From Macrobrachium rosenbergii (taxonomy: Eukaryota > Arthropoda > Malacostraca > Decapoda > Palaemonidae), in assembly GCF_040412425.1 (NCBI RefSeq), contig NC_089741.1:39068538-39132537 (forward strand): a stretch of 64,000 nucleotides of DNA, written 5' to 3'. Both the position numbers and the translations under genes were made by a program. The notes beneath the pieces were generated by a model. That model worked only from the letters and a program-made list of their open reading frames with translations, ran no database searches and was not told where the DNA came from. Below, piece after piece: positions 36,523 through 49,944 of the stretch. Each line of letters opens with the position of its first letter. Within the stretch, counting starts at the first letter, position 1.

Positions 36523-39500
36523 CAAGACATAGGCCTAACATACACAAACTGTATATGCATGATGTGTCGACAGCATTAATATATTAATTTTCCATGAACC
36601 ATTACATCTACCACCACTGCAATTTATTATAAATCACACTGCATCTTCAATACCACCCTGAAATAAACGCTTCACAAAATTTCCCAAAAAGAAAGCAACC
36701 AGAAACTCTGTTCCTCTCGCCATCGCCTTACCCTGTCTATACTGACCTTATAATTAACAGCACCGAATCTCCAGCCGGTGAGATGGACCATTGGGGGCTT
36801 GTGTCAGAATTCTACGCTGGATTTCTCCAGATCACAAGACAGGGAATAGCTCCATCTCTTCAAGAAATGACGACGGTGTTCCCTCCGCTCAATCCCATTA
36901 CTCAACATTCACATCCACAGCTGAGAACGCTCCCTATAAACAACACTCTTTTTCTTCTTCTTCTTTTCTTCTCTTTTCACAGAAGGGTTGTTCTCGAGTA
37001 CCGTTTTCCGCGTACCCTTTTCCTATATCTTTTTAACACTTTCCAACTGCCTTTTCACGTGCTTTCAGGTTTATAGGTAGAAAAGCTTTGTTTGTCACGT
37101 TATGTAGTCAAGTTGTATAAAATATATATATCTTATTTTGCACGGGAAAAGTTAACTTTTGGTAAATGTTAAATTCTTTTCTTTAACTTGCTTCACTGCT
37201 AAAAGCGCGCAAGATCTACCACTAAATAATATTTAGCACCAAAGTATTCACAACTGTAAAAGAAATAAAAACGTTCGTATATGCAATTCCGATCAATTTT
37301 TTGTTTTATATATACAAATATTTACTCACACATACTATACTGATATATAAATACGTACATACACACACATATACGTCTATGTACACCAAAACACCCGTTT
37401 CTTCTACCTAGAAACTTGTCCATATTCACCTTCCTATTTTCAATATTGCCTTTCTTTTCCTCTCTTTCACTTTCTCCTTACGATTATTCCAGCCACGAAC
37501 CATTATTGTCTTTTATTTTATTACTTTAATAAAGACCTTTTAAGGCAAGGTTCGGCCTAGACAAAGGTAGCAAGAAGACACATCACACACCAACTGACAT
37601 CTCCACTTATACCCCTTAGGCCTATCCATCACTTGATAGGCCTCTTTGTGACAGTGAATTACTGTGAACTTGGCCTGAGGGATGTCTCCTCTCTCTCAGC
37701 CACTGTGATACAGGAAGTGGATTATTTGCTGCCGAGATAACAAATCGTGTGTACTTATAAACAGACAACGGAAAACAAAACAAACGCAGTCCTGACATCA
37801 TCACCAGCTCAAAACAAAAGCATTTTAGATAGGTTAACCAGTTGACAATTTGCATCAAAGTTCCTATCAATCGAGAGATATCGACATGCAAATCTGATAA
37901 CGATTTGTAAATGGACTACGACGCACACACGGCCGCACGAACACAAACATTCTCTCCGGTTCACTGATCACACCCATTGTAACGGCTGCACTGAATACCC
38001 AGGAACAGACGAATCTGGGGAGCAACTTGACCCACAATTAGGAAACAACAGAAACTGCAGTCGATGAAGGACGAAGCGCTAAAGCTGTATCCTTTGCACA
38101 GCAGGAACTGCAGCATGTAGCACGTAGGATTATCCTCGTGAGTCATACAAAGAACGATTTCTACACAATCTACAGGTTGCCTTCAGATAAATATAAGGAC
38201 TGTAAAGTTCAAACAACGTAGGTTAGATTGTTACTTCGTTCCCTACAAACAAGGAACGACAGGAACTTTATATAATGTACGATACACAGTTACACAGTTC
38301 CTTGCTCCCTACAAAGAAGTTCAGTTTCGTCCCTAGTCCTATAAAATACTACGAACTACAGTAAGTCTACTTGTGAAGTAAGTACAACCCACTCCCTTGC
38401 CACTGCACACACACACACAGGATATAAAACCAGGAACTGCTAGGGCTTCATAGGACGTAGGTGACATCCTTCCTGCATCCCACGCACGTCGCGGGATCGC
38501 TGGGGGAATAGGTTCGATCATAGGATAGGATTAGAGGTGGTGGTTCCATCACCATGACTACCGAACGGACTTCCTGTGGGGCGCCCACAATAGCGTGTAA
38601 CCCACAGGATTCCTTTTTGTGATTCGTCCTGTGGGGGTCCACCAGTTATGCGTTCGTGTATCTCTGTTATATATATAAGTATCGTTTACTGATTGACAAG
38701 TGGGACTTGGCAAGTTCTTGGTAAGTCTTGATTTTCAAGTCAAACTGAAATTCCATGTCGTCTGGTATTATCTTTACATTGGTCAAGATTTGGTCAGGAT
38801 TATTTCTTATAATGACAAGGCCGTAGGAAAGGGCAACCTTAAATTTATACCTGATAAGCACAGACCAAAAGGGAACGTGAAAAAGAAAGGAAGGTGAGAA
38901 AAAACGAAGGAAATCATAAGAAGTAAAGCGCTGAAATTCTATGTTGTTTTGTACTGTCACCAAAGTGACGTCTAGCAATGACCTCACCAGACAAGGTGAC
39001 TAGGGGCGGTGATCAATATACAAGCATGACGTTATTTAAAATTAAACACGTGGAGCACATTGAGAAGGAGTCAGTTATTAATGAAAATGGTCCAGTTAAA
39101 AGACAAATTATTCTGGAGCACGTAAATGCAACGAGGAAGTTTTGGAAATACACCACATCAGCCTAGGTTTATTTCAGACAATCAAAAACAATGGTCGTTC
39201 ACGTGAAGAAGAAAAAAAATAACGAAAAACTGGAATATAATTCCACAACCAATAACAGACAACCAAATACGTCGAACACACGAAGTTGTTAAAAAAAAAA
39301 GCTGGAGAGGGAATTGTTGCAACTGCACCTAATTGATTTGCAATATAAACACATTCCTCCCACTTCGCATGTATCCGATGTCAGCTGATTCACAACGCTT
39401 GGCTGAGCCACACACAAACACACACACACAAAGACATTCACAGACAAAGACATGTTTTCTATTCAGTTATGTTCGAGACACGATTAAATTTATGTATACA

Positions 39501-39780
39501 CCAAAACAAAAATTTTGCTTGGACACAAAGTTATCGTTAAAACATTAAATATATCAATGTTTGTACTGAATGATGAAGTTTGACACTGAAACAGTTCTGA
39601 AATGAAGTTTTTTCTCGTTTTCAAACAACGTGAATCCTTTCAGTTAAAAAGTTCAGCAAAGACTACAAACAATTTTTTAAAAAACTACTTCAAACAATTT
39701 TCTCACATTAAACACAAATCGAAAGAATGGTCACTACACAGCACTAACGGAAGCTTCAAAACCCGATCGAAATAGAGTGG
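36517..39780. other. Stretch with few repeats, no gene recognised
   Basis: No long microsatellite. Short frames occur (for example minus 38667-38987, 106 codons) but show no domain, signal or splice support. A small inverted repeat near 38560-38640 pairs CTGTGGGGC-type and CCACAGGA-type sequence. About 38950-39170 reads as ordinary non-repetitive sequence. Confidence 0.5.
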
Positions 39781-39997
39781 AGGGAACGAGCAACGTGTTT
39801 CTGGCTCTCTCTCTCTCTCTCGCTCTCTCCGCCTCTCTTTCTCTCTCGCCCGAGCGACTGACTGGGTCTCTCTCTATCCTACTAACCCGGCCGAGTGCCA
39901 AGTGCCAACTGAGGGGAGTTACCGAATAATATTCCCGCGAGGCCTCGGGGCCCGGGCAGCAAGCAGCAGGCTAGACTCGAGGGGCCCAGGCTGACAC

Positions 39998-40052
<55 letters not shown>

Positions 40053-40520
40053 GCCGCTGGTCACTGGTAGGTGACAGTTGCAGAGCACGAGAGGGGGAAA
40101 CAAAGGTCCGAAAACGTGGCTGTCCCCTCTCCCATAATTCGTCTTTCCCTCTTCCAGATGCCACTTATATATGGGTATATATGTCCCTTCCTCTTCGTAT
40201 GCAGGTCCTGTACAGGAATGAGGGTTGGGGGAGGGGGAGGGGTGGGGGAATGAAGAACATTTGGGGGAGAATAGACCCCCTCCCCCCGTCTGCGATTTTC
40301 CCTAACCTTTTGTTGTTGGGGGACCTGTCAGCATCTCCTCAGCCACGCTGGCGGAGGAATATGACTCATCGCTTGATCTGCGAACTTTCCCCGCTCTCCT
40401 CCTCCAGCTCCTACTCCTCCTACTCCTCCTCCTCCTCCACCTCAACCTAGACGTCACAACGCTACTTGGAAGAACGTCCACCGTCCGTCAGTCGGCTTCC
40501 TGCGGACGTGAAAGTTATTT
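39780..40520. promoter_or_regulatory. GC-rich segment around a (CT)n array, candidate promoter region
   Basis: GC-rich block (CCCGCGAGGCCTCGGGGCCC) with (CT)n at 40000-40051, G-rich (GGGGGAGGGGGAGGGG) and (CTC)n at 40397-40442. GA-repeat plus GC-rich sequence is common at arthropod promoters (GAGA-factor sites). No transcript is tied to it. Confidence 0.25.
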
Positions 40521-41442
40521 TCGACAGGACTTATCGTCACTGAATGTCAAGATAAAGTTCGTATCCCCCTGAGACGAATGACGGAGGTAAACGACCCAGA
40601 AACGAACTCACCGTAGACCTAGGAACCGGATACACCGACGTTGTATTTTGCCGGGAAGTAACGTTGGGCTACTGGTATTTCAATTCCAGTCTTACGCGAT
40701 TACACAGCCTTAAGAGACATTTAGTTTTTATTCTACAACTGAAAAAAAAGCCATAACGGAGGTAAATCCCCCAGAAATGAGACAACGTAGGCCTAGGGAC
40801 AGGTTTGCCAGAGTGACGTAGGCCTATTGATATTTCAATTCCAGCCAGCAAAAATACACAAGAAAAAGACTTTTATTTCTAATTTTACAACGAATAAAGA
40901 CACGCACACGACCGTAGGGCAGTGGACTTGATAAGACATACCAGCAACGTCAACAAACAAAGCCGCACACGTGGCTCAAGATTCTGTAACCAGAGCAGTG
41001 TGCTGCATAGAATGATGCAACCAAGCAGTTCCACACAAAGGGTTCCCATCACCTTTTCCCCTCACTGCAAGGTCAGCATAATTCCTTCCTGCGAGGTCAG
41101 CATGTCGCACGTAAACACAGACAGGCTTCAATGGAGAGTAATCACTGAATGACACCGGTCACAGGAGTGACGCAGAGGTCGCATGAGAAGTGAGTCTAAT
41201 TTTTGTAGGAATACTGAAACAATTATTTGTAGAGACTGAGTATTCGAATACTATTCAATTGTAACTGTATTTAGTTTGTGTATACTTGAGCAATGCAACA
41301 AACAAACATACACACAGGGGACAAAAAATAAACAAAGAACAGACGTTACATGAAAAAAAGTCTAGACCTATTTTAAAGGTATATCTAAACAAAGGACAGA
41401 CGTTACATGAAAAAATGCCTATCTATCTGTCTAGATTCAGCC

Positions 41443-41490
41443 AGTCTTGTGCTGGCACGGGCTCTTGCTCGTCAGCAGCCCGTAAATCTT
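41443..41490 (+). repeat. Dispersed GCTGGCACGGG motif
   Basis: GTCTTGTGCTGGCACGGGCT + CTTGCTCGTCAGCAGCCCGT; similar text at about 15842 and 16828. Probably a piece of a larger dispersed family. Confidence 0.5.
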
Positions 41491-41848
41491 TTTTAAAGAA
41501 ACAATTCTCATCTCGGTCTAAAATCCACCGAATTCATTATCTTTGAATCGAATTTAATCTTTTCCGAGTACAACCTTGTCGAATTCAACCTTTCTCGAGT
41601 ACAACCTTGATGCCAAACTCAAAACACCTTGCCTCCAAGTACAACCTTAACTCGATCATAAAATAAAATATTTTTTTTAAAAGAATTATTCTAACACGGC
41701 CGCTAGAGGGCAGCAGCGGCTCGCCCTCGTAATGGTTCCCGTACGATACGGGTAGTCACACCTGCGAAGACTTTACCCCCTCTCTAAAATTGCTATCCAT
41801 CATCTTTCACTTCCCTCATGCTATTCTGTTGTGTTTTGTCTTCCTACT

Positions 41849-41951
<103 letters not shown>

Positions 41952-42091
41952 TTCGCAGGAAGGCCATTTCTAGTAATGGCCGATTCTTTTATCAACCTTC
42001 CTTCTCTTTTCTTTTGGCTCCGTTGTCAATCACTCTGCAGTGACACCTGTCACTGTTGATTTCCAAAGGTCACTGCCTATGAATAATGCAC

Positions 42092-42093
<2 letters not shown>

Positions 42094-42160
<67 letters not shown>

Positions 42161-42216
42161 AACTTGCATTAGGAAGGGGGTACCAACATACCAACATGCC
42201 ATGCCATCGATCTCAG

Positions 42217-42281
<65 letters not shown>
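42094..42281. repeat. Two (GA)n arrays
   Basis: GA at about 42094-42156 and 42220-42281 with a 63-bp spacer containing two TACCAACAT copies. Confidence 0.96.
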
Positions 42282-42283
<2 letters not shown>

Positions 42284-43081
42284 AAAGCCAAATCGGCATT
42301 AGTCATCGGTAACAGAACCGATTTATTTCCAGCGGAATAAAGCACTGGCCGGCGGCGTCACTGGAAGGGTGGCCGGTCGTTGGGTGGTTCTTTAACTCAA
42401 TATTCTATTTTGACTTCCTTCCCCCTTGCTAATTAATGCTATTGGCGTCACTTTTCATTCAGTAACTCCATTTGTGACGATGATAATAATGCATTACTCA
42501 CAGGTGATTATGGAAGGTCTTGTTTGGGCGCGATGCGTCACTTTCTTGGAAAGAAAGAAAGAAAGAAAGAAAGAGGAAACGGTCGCATTATCAGTCACCG
42601 CGGCGTTTCGACTCTCGGTAAAGATGGCGCTTCTGTAACTCTAGGCTGATAGCCGTTCTAGGAAGCAGAGAAGTGATTTTAATGGCATTACGTTCTTCAC
42701 TTCTTTATTGTTATTAATATAGTCACTATATTAATATTATTAATACAGTAGGCCTATTCGAAAAATCTTAATTGTAAACTGTATAGTAAGTAGGCCGATA
42801 TCTGTTTTAGAGGCAAAAAAATTACTGGAATAAACACTGACCCAGAGTGCCAAGAATTACCTATGAATAATACATAAGTAGGAAAGCTCACAAATTACAC
42901 TTCACGACTTGACCCTAATGAATGATTTACTGAATTTTTTTCCTAAAGCAACGTTCATCAGATATAAACATAATTGAATAGGAGTTGCTTCTATCAGCTG
43001 CCGAGGAACTGAGAATTGTTTTTTTCCAAGGAAAATTGAACTATAAAAATAATTATATATATTTTTTAGGCATTACTAAAG

Positions 43082-43325
43082 GTTTTTTTTTTTGCAGCGT
43101 CCCTTCGGCCCATAGCTGCAACCCCTTTCATTCCTTTTACTGTACCTCCATTCATAACTTTCTTCCATCTCGCTATCCACCCTCTCATAACAATTGTTTC
43201 ACAGTGCAACTGCTTTGAGGTTTTCCTCCTGTTACACCTTTCAAACCGACCTACTCTCAATATCCTTTCCAGCTCTGAATGACTTCATAGGCCCCAGTGC
43301 TTTGCCTTTGGCCTAAACTCTGTAT
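43082..43325 (-). repeat. Dispersed repeat A, copy 3 (reverse)
   Basis: Reverse orientation: GCAGCGTCCCTTCGGCCCAT at one end and GGCCCCAGTGCTTTGCCTTT at the other, with GAGGTTTTCCTCCTGTTACA between. Confidence 0.85.
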
Positions 43326-43654
43326 TATACTCCATTCTATTTCCTATAAATATATTTTCGAACTGGGGCATTTTCGTGTTTTGCAAATGAACGTTGTGTT
43401 TTGATTCCGACAGAACTTAAAACTACACTAGGCCTACGCAGTGACACAGTGTAATATTGTCCTTTTCATCTGTGGATACGAAAGTAAAAATAAAGGAGCA
43501 AACGTAAAATAAGGAGTACAATGAATTACCCTACGACATAAATAATAATGATGGAAAGCACGTACGCCTACGTACGGAAAATAAATACGTGCCCAGGCAA
43601 AAAACATGAGCAAGGGTGAGTCACAGGCCCCGCACTGCATAACGTTCAAGCAGC

Positions 43655-43656
<2 letters not shown>

Positions 43657-43726
<70 letters not shown>
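43657..43726. repeat. (GA)n microsatellite
   Basis: About 70 bases of GA. Confidence 0.97.
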
Positions 43727-43729
<3 letters not shown>

Positions 43730-44496
43730 TAAGATATCTGTAGTTATTGAACGCAGGATGACAAGACTGACTTTGAAATCGGCTTCAAGGTGGCCACATC
43801 GAGTCGGAATGGCGACCTGCTTCGGTGTAGCTAAAATGACTACATAGGCCTAATGAAATCTAGGCTTAAACTGCAGGATATCCCAAGGACTTGCCCAATA
43901 TATTTCTATACATATGAACTTGTGGATTATTGATTGCTGCAACGCAACAAGGGAAGGAATTCTATAGGTCTATACGTCAGAGAACGAGGATACGAATCAA
44001 GGACGAATTGTCTCAGCTAGACTAAGGTAGTGTAGGAGGCGCATGGCGCCAGAGAACGTCTATACCGGGTTCCAAGACTGCTGGAAATGAATAATGAAGT
44101 TTTATGGTTAATGTGGAGGTTCCTGGAAAAATTTGGAACCAACGACTCACTGATTCTGTAGACGAACGATGTTATATAGGCCTATAGAACTGTCGTGTCT
44201 ACGATGAATGTTGCTTATATTTTTAACCTTTTTACTCCTTTTTTATTGCACCGTTGTATAAAGGCTTTTGAACGTTGTGACAATTTCTACGACTTTTCGT
44301 TTTCATTTCTTAAGATATATTGAAATTGAGTCTTTCAAAAGCCTTGTTTTTTAATCTTAATAATTACTTAAAAAATACTTAGGAAGCTCAATGTTCGCTT
44401 GCTATCTAAACATCTGCTGAAGTATTTCAATATGTTTCCTTTTGTGATATATGCTCTGGATTTCATTGCTATCAGTCTAGCACTAGAAGGAAAGTC

Positions 44497-44500
<4 letters not shown>

Positions 44501-44565
<65 letters not shown>
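44501..44565. repeat. (GA)n microsatellite
   Basis: About 65 bases of GA. Confidence 0.97.
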
Positions 44566-44568
<3 letters not shown>

Positions 44569-44710
44569 GGGTCAATTCGATGCTCCAATAATGATAATTC
44601 GGGGGCCTAAATGCTTTTAAAGAACTGGGCATGCGCATAATGCATTACGTGACGTAGTAACTAGGCCTATTCGTACACAATTCAAGATATTGTTCAAACG
44701 TAGTCTATAA

Positions 44711-44830
44711 ACTAATACGTACTCTTTGAGATAATATTTGTATATGTATATATTACATAAACATGTGTTGAATAGACTAATACGTACTCTCTGAGATAAT
44801 ATTTGTATATATTATATAAAAACGTATGTT
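44711..44830. repeat. Tandem duplication of about 65 bp
   Basis: AATACGTACTCTTTGAGATA and AATACGTACTCTCTGAGATA begin two copies that both run on to ATATTTGTATAT. Confidence 0.85.
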
Positions 44831-44877
44831 AAGGTTATCACTTATTTCCTGGCATTGCTAATACCTTCGAAGAAACG

Positions 44878-44880
<3 letters not shown>

Positions 44881-44935
<55 letters not shown>
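44881..44935. repeat. (CT)n microsatellite
   Basis: About 55 bases of CT. Confidence 0.97.
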
Positions 44936-44938
<3 letters not shown>

Positions 44939-45117
44939 TAATCAACGAAAGAGCAAAACAATAGACAGCCATCATTAGCAATCTAAGCATTGTTTCGGAA
45001 AACCCAATAATATCTGTCGAAGCTTATATGTCAGAGGTGACCAAGTCAGGCGGGTTACTATGGAGACAGCAATACCGCTACAGAGATTTTTAAGAAGATT
45101 GTTAACCCACAACATGG

Positions 45118-45181
<64 letters not shown>

Positions 45182-45268
45182 CAACATTCCGGCTTCGAAG
45201 CCTAGACCGACCATAAAAATTCTGTTATAAACTCATTTTCTTTCTGCCAAGATCTTTTACTTGTCCAC

Positions 45269-45356
<88 letters not shown>

Positions 45357-45493
45357 ACATTCTAGCACCGAAGCCTAGACCTACAACTTTCAGCTATGAA
45401 CTCACTTTCCATCGAGATCTTTTACTCGTCCACTTCCCGATAACAGAGTTTATGTGTTTATTTTGCGTCCTGGTTTTAAAAGCTCTTTCAAAG

Positions 45494-45529
<36 letters not shown>

Positions 45530-45742
45530 AAAGCAAAGGCGTCATCAAAGCACAACCTCCTTCTTCTCCTCCTCCTCCTCCTCCTCCTCTTCCTCCGTTC
45601 GGTGACCTTTTCAACATCAAAGTCCTACTGAAGCATTTTGAATTTTTTTTTTTCTCCCGCCAAAGTCGTATTGAATAGAAGCGCTTAAAGAAAACATGAT
45701 GACTACAACGAGGTCCCTCGCGCTACATAACCTGCGTTGCAG

Positions 45743-45830
<88 letters not shown>

Positions 45831-45920
45831 CAACATTCTAGCTTCTTCGAAGCCTAGACCGACCCGAAAAATTCTTTTAAAAACTAATTTTTTACCAGGA
45901 TCTTTTACTTGTCCACTTCC

Positions 45921-45981
<61 letters not shown>
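45118..45981. repeat. Composite array: about 100-bp spacer between GA tracts, three copies
   Basis: GA tracts at about 45118-45179, 45274-45350, 45783-45827 (preceded by (GT)n 45745-45782) and 45925-45981. Spacers start GTTC(C/T)AACATTC and contain CGAAGCCTAGACC and GATCTTTTACT(T/C)GTCCACTTCC. The second copy is followed by about 300 bp of other sequence, including CA/TA and (CTC)n runs. Confidence 0.93.
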
Positions 45982-45985
<4 letters not shown>

Positions 45986-46066
45986 CTGTACATTTGTATA
46001 TTTAAATATAATCAATCAGTCAACTCGGCAAAAGTATCACACACACATACTGAGTCACTAGCTTTA

Positions 46067-46071
<5 letters not shown>

Positions 46072-46141
<70 letters not shown>
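46072..46141. repeat. (CT)n microsatellite
   Basis: About 70 bases of CT, 90 bp from a GA tract of opposite orientation. Confidence 0.97.
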
Positions 46142-46145
<4 letters not shown>

Positions 46146-46235
46146 GCACATCAAATCCCATTCCGAAGACAAAGCTGACATCGCGGTTTTCGAAGACCAG
46201 TTCAAGGAATGGTCAAGTCTGGTCAGCACAGGTGA

Positions 46236-46238
<3 letters not shown>

Positions 46239-46306
<68 letters not shown>

Positions 46307-46408
46307 GAGGTTTTATTGTCGAAAGACAACGATGTCTTCCATGAGGAAAACTCCCTCTCTCTCTTGTGAGGTTTTAATGTCAAAGGCTAATGATGTCTTC
46401 CATGAGGG

Positions 46409-46474
<66 letters not shown>
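46239..46474. repeat. Composite CT arrays with a duplicated about 65-bp spacer
   Basis: CT at about 46239-46303 and 46414-46474. Between them are two spacers sharing GAGGTTTTA(T/A)TGTC, GATGTCTTCCATGAGG and AAAACTC, parted by a short CT run. Confidence 0.93.
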
Positions 46475-46477
<3 letters not shown>

Positions 46478-46860
46478 AGATACAGAAAAACTGTATTACA
46501 AAAAACGGCTTACGTAAACAAGCGGAAACAAAAAACATACGAATTTCAGATAACAAGTATAACGAAAATATACATACATACATACAAACATACACAAAGG
46601 AAATACACGCAATGCCACAATAAAGAAAAACTTACGTAAACACACAATACGAAGTTCTCTCGGGTACACAGGCCGGGAGAGATTAGCGTACGTACGTACG
46701 GACTGGTGACGGACATACGTAAGTAAGGACGTACGTGTGGACAGAGGGGCAGACAGGAGACGATAGCCAATTCTCTTGTTTATACTCGACAGAAATTTTT
46801 TTCGGGATAAAAAAAAACTCTTTGAAACTGTTACTGATCTCAGCAATTTGCGATAATTAA

Positions 46861-46861
<1 letters not shown>

Positions 46862-46937
<76 letters not shown>
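46862..46937. repeat. (AAT)n microsatellite
   Basis: About 76 bases, followed by GCAAAAATAAGTTTTAAA, which resembles the spacer at 378-395. Confidence 0.95.
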
Positions 46938-46938
<1 letters not shown>

Positions 46939-46975
46939 GCTACAACACTGCAAAAATAAGTTTTAAAATAACAAA

Positions 46976-47190
46976 CAATACAACATAGACAGACTCTACA
47001 ACATAGACAGACACTATAACACAGACAGGCACTATAACATACACAGACACTATAACATATACAGACACTATAACGTATACAGACACTATAACACAGGCAG
47101 ACATTATAACACAGACAGACACTATAACGTAGACTGACTCTGTAACGTAGACAAACACTATAACACAGACACAATAACATAGGCAAGCTC
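46976..47190. repeat. 18-bp minisatellite, about 11 copies
   Basis: Unit AGACACTATAACACAGAC with variants. The Cys/Val-rich minus-strand frame over it (46857-47210) is a repeat translation. Confidence 0.88.
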
Positions 47191-47619
47191 CTCATGTCAA
47201 GAGTAAACACGCATCTTAATTTGACTTAAAAGAAAAAAAAAGGCAAAGTGTCAGATGGTTGAAGAATAAAAAAACTAGGAAAATACACAATTATATCCGG
47301 ATCTATTTTCTTTTAATTCTGCTGAGGATTTCGGAGAAAGAAAGAAAAAAAGTGTCAAAACAAAACCACCAGATGTTTTATTTTTTTTTAAAGACAATTA
47401 TCTCCTAATGTTCAAGAATTAAAGAATAAATATTAGTAACATGTTAATTAAGGAAAGAAATCCTTTTTTTTTTTACATTCTTCCTAAGGCTTAGAAGGGA
47501 AATAAAAGTAGGAAAAAAAAAGGAAAATATACAGAAATCTCGAGTGTTTTTTCCCAACACATTATCCATTGCGTAAACAGAGCTACAACGCGGTAAAAAC
47601 ATTCAACATCACTACGAAA

Positions 47620-47655
47620 TCTCTCTCTCTCTCGGAAACACACACAAACATTCCG

Positions 47656-47689
<34 letters not shown>

Positions 47690-47919
47690 TTCAAAAACAC
47701 ACACAAACATTACGAAATCTCTCTCTCTCTCCCTTTCAAAAACACACACAAACATTACGAAATCTCTCTCTCTCTCTCCCTTTCAAAAACGCACACAAAC
47801 ATTACGAAATCTCTAATCGGCCCCCCCTCTCTCTCTCTCAAGCACACAAACATACGAAATCTCTAATCTCTCTCAAAAACACACACAAACATTACCAAAT
47901 CTCTAACCTCTCTCTCTCT

Positions 47920-47961
<42 letters not shown>

Positions 47962-47978
47962 CACAAACAAAGATTACG

Positions 47979-48026
<48 letters not shown>

Positions 48027-48046
48027 AACACACATAAAGATTACGA

Positions 48047-48100
<54 letters not shown>
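47620..48100. repeat. Composite array of AAACACACACAAACATTACG + (CT)n units
   Basis: About ten copies of CAAAAACACACACAAACATT + ACGAAATCTCTCTC with CT runs that lengthen rightward (last at about 48049-48100). The 177-codon plus frame is a repeat translation. Confidence 0.93.
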
Positions 48101-48101
<1 letters not shown>

Positions 48102-48589
48102 AGCGCAGCATAGCAAGTACACTGAGAAATATACAGTACGACCATTGTATACGCTGACAGAGCAATGCGTAGGCCCAGCAAAGTGGGCGTGACCTCTGGG
48201 GGCATTGGGGGCAGAGGCGGGGGGGGGGGGGAATGAGATACCCAAGAGGGGCAGGGTTCACTGCGGTGCGCCAGGCTCCGTGGAGTACCACCCAGCGATG
48301 GCACCGCGTGGGCACAGTTACGTTATGGCAATACCCAAGTCACACCCCCTTTTTTTTACACTAACAGTCGTAAACAGTAGGCAGTAATGATAAACAATTC
48401 ACGTTTGTTTACTGACTGGGAGTCGACGGGAGACTTTATCCGTTCAGCCATGGATGTAGGTGATGTCCCGTAGTTTTAATAGTATTTTATGCTATCACTA
48501 ACACCACTACTATGACGAGTGTTCTGGGGTCACTTTTATTCCTGTGTTTGTTTGGTGTGATAAGCATTGCTACCCTAAAACAATTCTCC

Positions 48590-48878
48590 TTGTATTTTTA
48601 TAATTTACTTACATTTTTATCTATTTATTTATTTATTAATTTTTTTTATTTTTTTTTTCTAATAACTGAACTCTTCTTTCTGTATTTTTCATATTACCTT
48701 CTGTTACTTCTTTCATGTGAACACTAATTATTCTTTAATAATTTACTTACATTTTTATCTATTCATTTATTAATTTATTTTTTAATTTTTTAATAAAAAC
48801 ACCGTGATTAGCAGCTTGAATTTCAAGTCGGTGGTCTCTCTAGTGGGCGTGTTCCATTTGAATAGGGTTCATCTTCTG

Positions 48879-48940
<62 letters not shown>
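48590..48940 (+). mobile_element. LINE 3' UTR fragment ending in (AAT)n
   Basis: Shares with 53.1-53.4 kb the order: TTACATTTTTATCTAT, ACTCTTCTTTCTGTATTT, CTTCTGTTACTTCTTT, GCTTGAATTTCAAGTC, GGGCGTGTTCCAT, GAATAGGGTTCATCTTCTG, then (AAT)n at 48881-48940. No coding part left. Confidence 0.75.
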
Positions 48941-48941
<1 letters not shown>

Positions 48942-48992
48942 GCTATTCTTTTTTATAGGACACGCTTAAGAGAGGGTCTAATTCCTTCCAGC

Positions 48993-49066
<74 letters not shown>

Positions 49067-49079
49067 TAATAACAATAAT
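48993..49079. repeat. (AAT)n microsatellite
   Basis: About 87 bases, separated from the preceding array by a 52-bp spacer with AGAGGGTCTAATTCCTTCCA. Confidence 0.95.
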
Positions 49080-49310
49080 CTCTTAGTACTTTCGTAACCA
49101 TTAATCCAAAAATGATTCAGCACACTAGAATAAATAAGTAAATTAATGAATACATAAATAAAGACTTAATACCGTTTATTAAGAACAGTATATACAATTA
49201 GCCATCGGTAATTACGAAATTGCTCCCAGACACCAAGTTCATTACAAACAACGCCACCACAACTGATATGGTTAAGTGATATCTTTTATCAGAGACGAAT
49301 GATATACAAT

Positions 49311-49691
49311 ACCTGAGGGTAATACAACTATTATTGTGTAATATTTGAGGAATAACATGTCGGAAAATATTCATCACGTGTTTGAAACTAGACATCAGTG
49401 ATATTTTTTCCTTTTCACTGAATATCTTTAGATATTTCCGTAGGGAAATACAATTATTATTGTGAAATACTTGAGGAATAAAATATCGGAAAATATTCAT
49501 CACGTGTCTGAAACTATACGTCGCTAATATTTTTCCTTTTTGCTGAATAAATATCTTTCTATATTTCCAGAGGGTAATACAACTACCATTGTGAAATGTT
49601 TGAGCAATAAAATATCGGCAAATATTCATCACGTGTTTGAAACTAGACACCGCTAATATTTTTTCATCTTCTTTAAACAAATATCTTTATA
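49311..49691. repeat. 126/129-bp tandem repeat, three copies, open on minus strand
   Basis: ATTCATCACGTG recurs at 49369, 49495 and 49624, spacing 126 and 129 bp, both multiples of 3. The minus frame 49198-49680 (160 codons) reads three versions of FKHVMNIFRYFIPQILHNNS + CITLRKYLKIF, then a hydrophobic C-terminal stretch. No known domain recognised; repeat translation or a repeat protein are both possible. Confidence 0.8.
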
Positions 49692-49734
49692 CATCAGCAT
49701 CAAACTAAATAAAAATGACTTATTTAATACAAAT

Positions 49735-49905
49735 TTATTTACTTTATTTATTTTAGTCTTTTAATGGTATCTCTTCTTTCTGTACCTTCCCATTACTTTT
49801 TCTCAATCCTTTCTAATGAAAACTGTAATATTCTTTGGAAACTTGAATTTCATGTCAATGACCCCTTTGGTGGGCTTGTTCAATATGAATAGGATTCATC
49901 TGCTA

Positions 49906-49942
<37 letters not shown>
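49735..49942 (+). mobile_element. LINE 3' UTR fragment ending in (AAT)n
   Basis: Third member of the tail family: ATCTCTTCTTTCTGTACCTT, ATTCTTTGGAAACTTGAATT, GTGGGCTTGTTCAATATGAA, then (AAT)n from 49906. Confidence 0.75.

Positions 49943-49944
<2 letters not shown>

Noticed and set aside
38667..38987. 106-codon minus-strand frame
   Set aside because: Hydrophobic stretches only, no family resemblance, no splice or promoter context.
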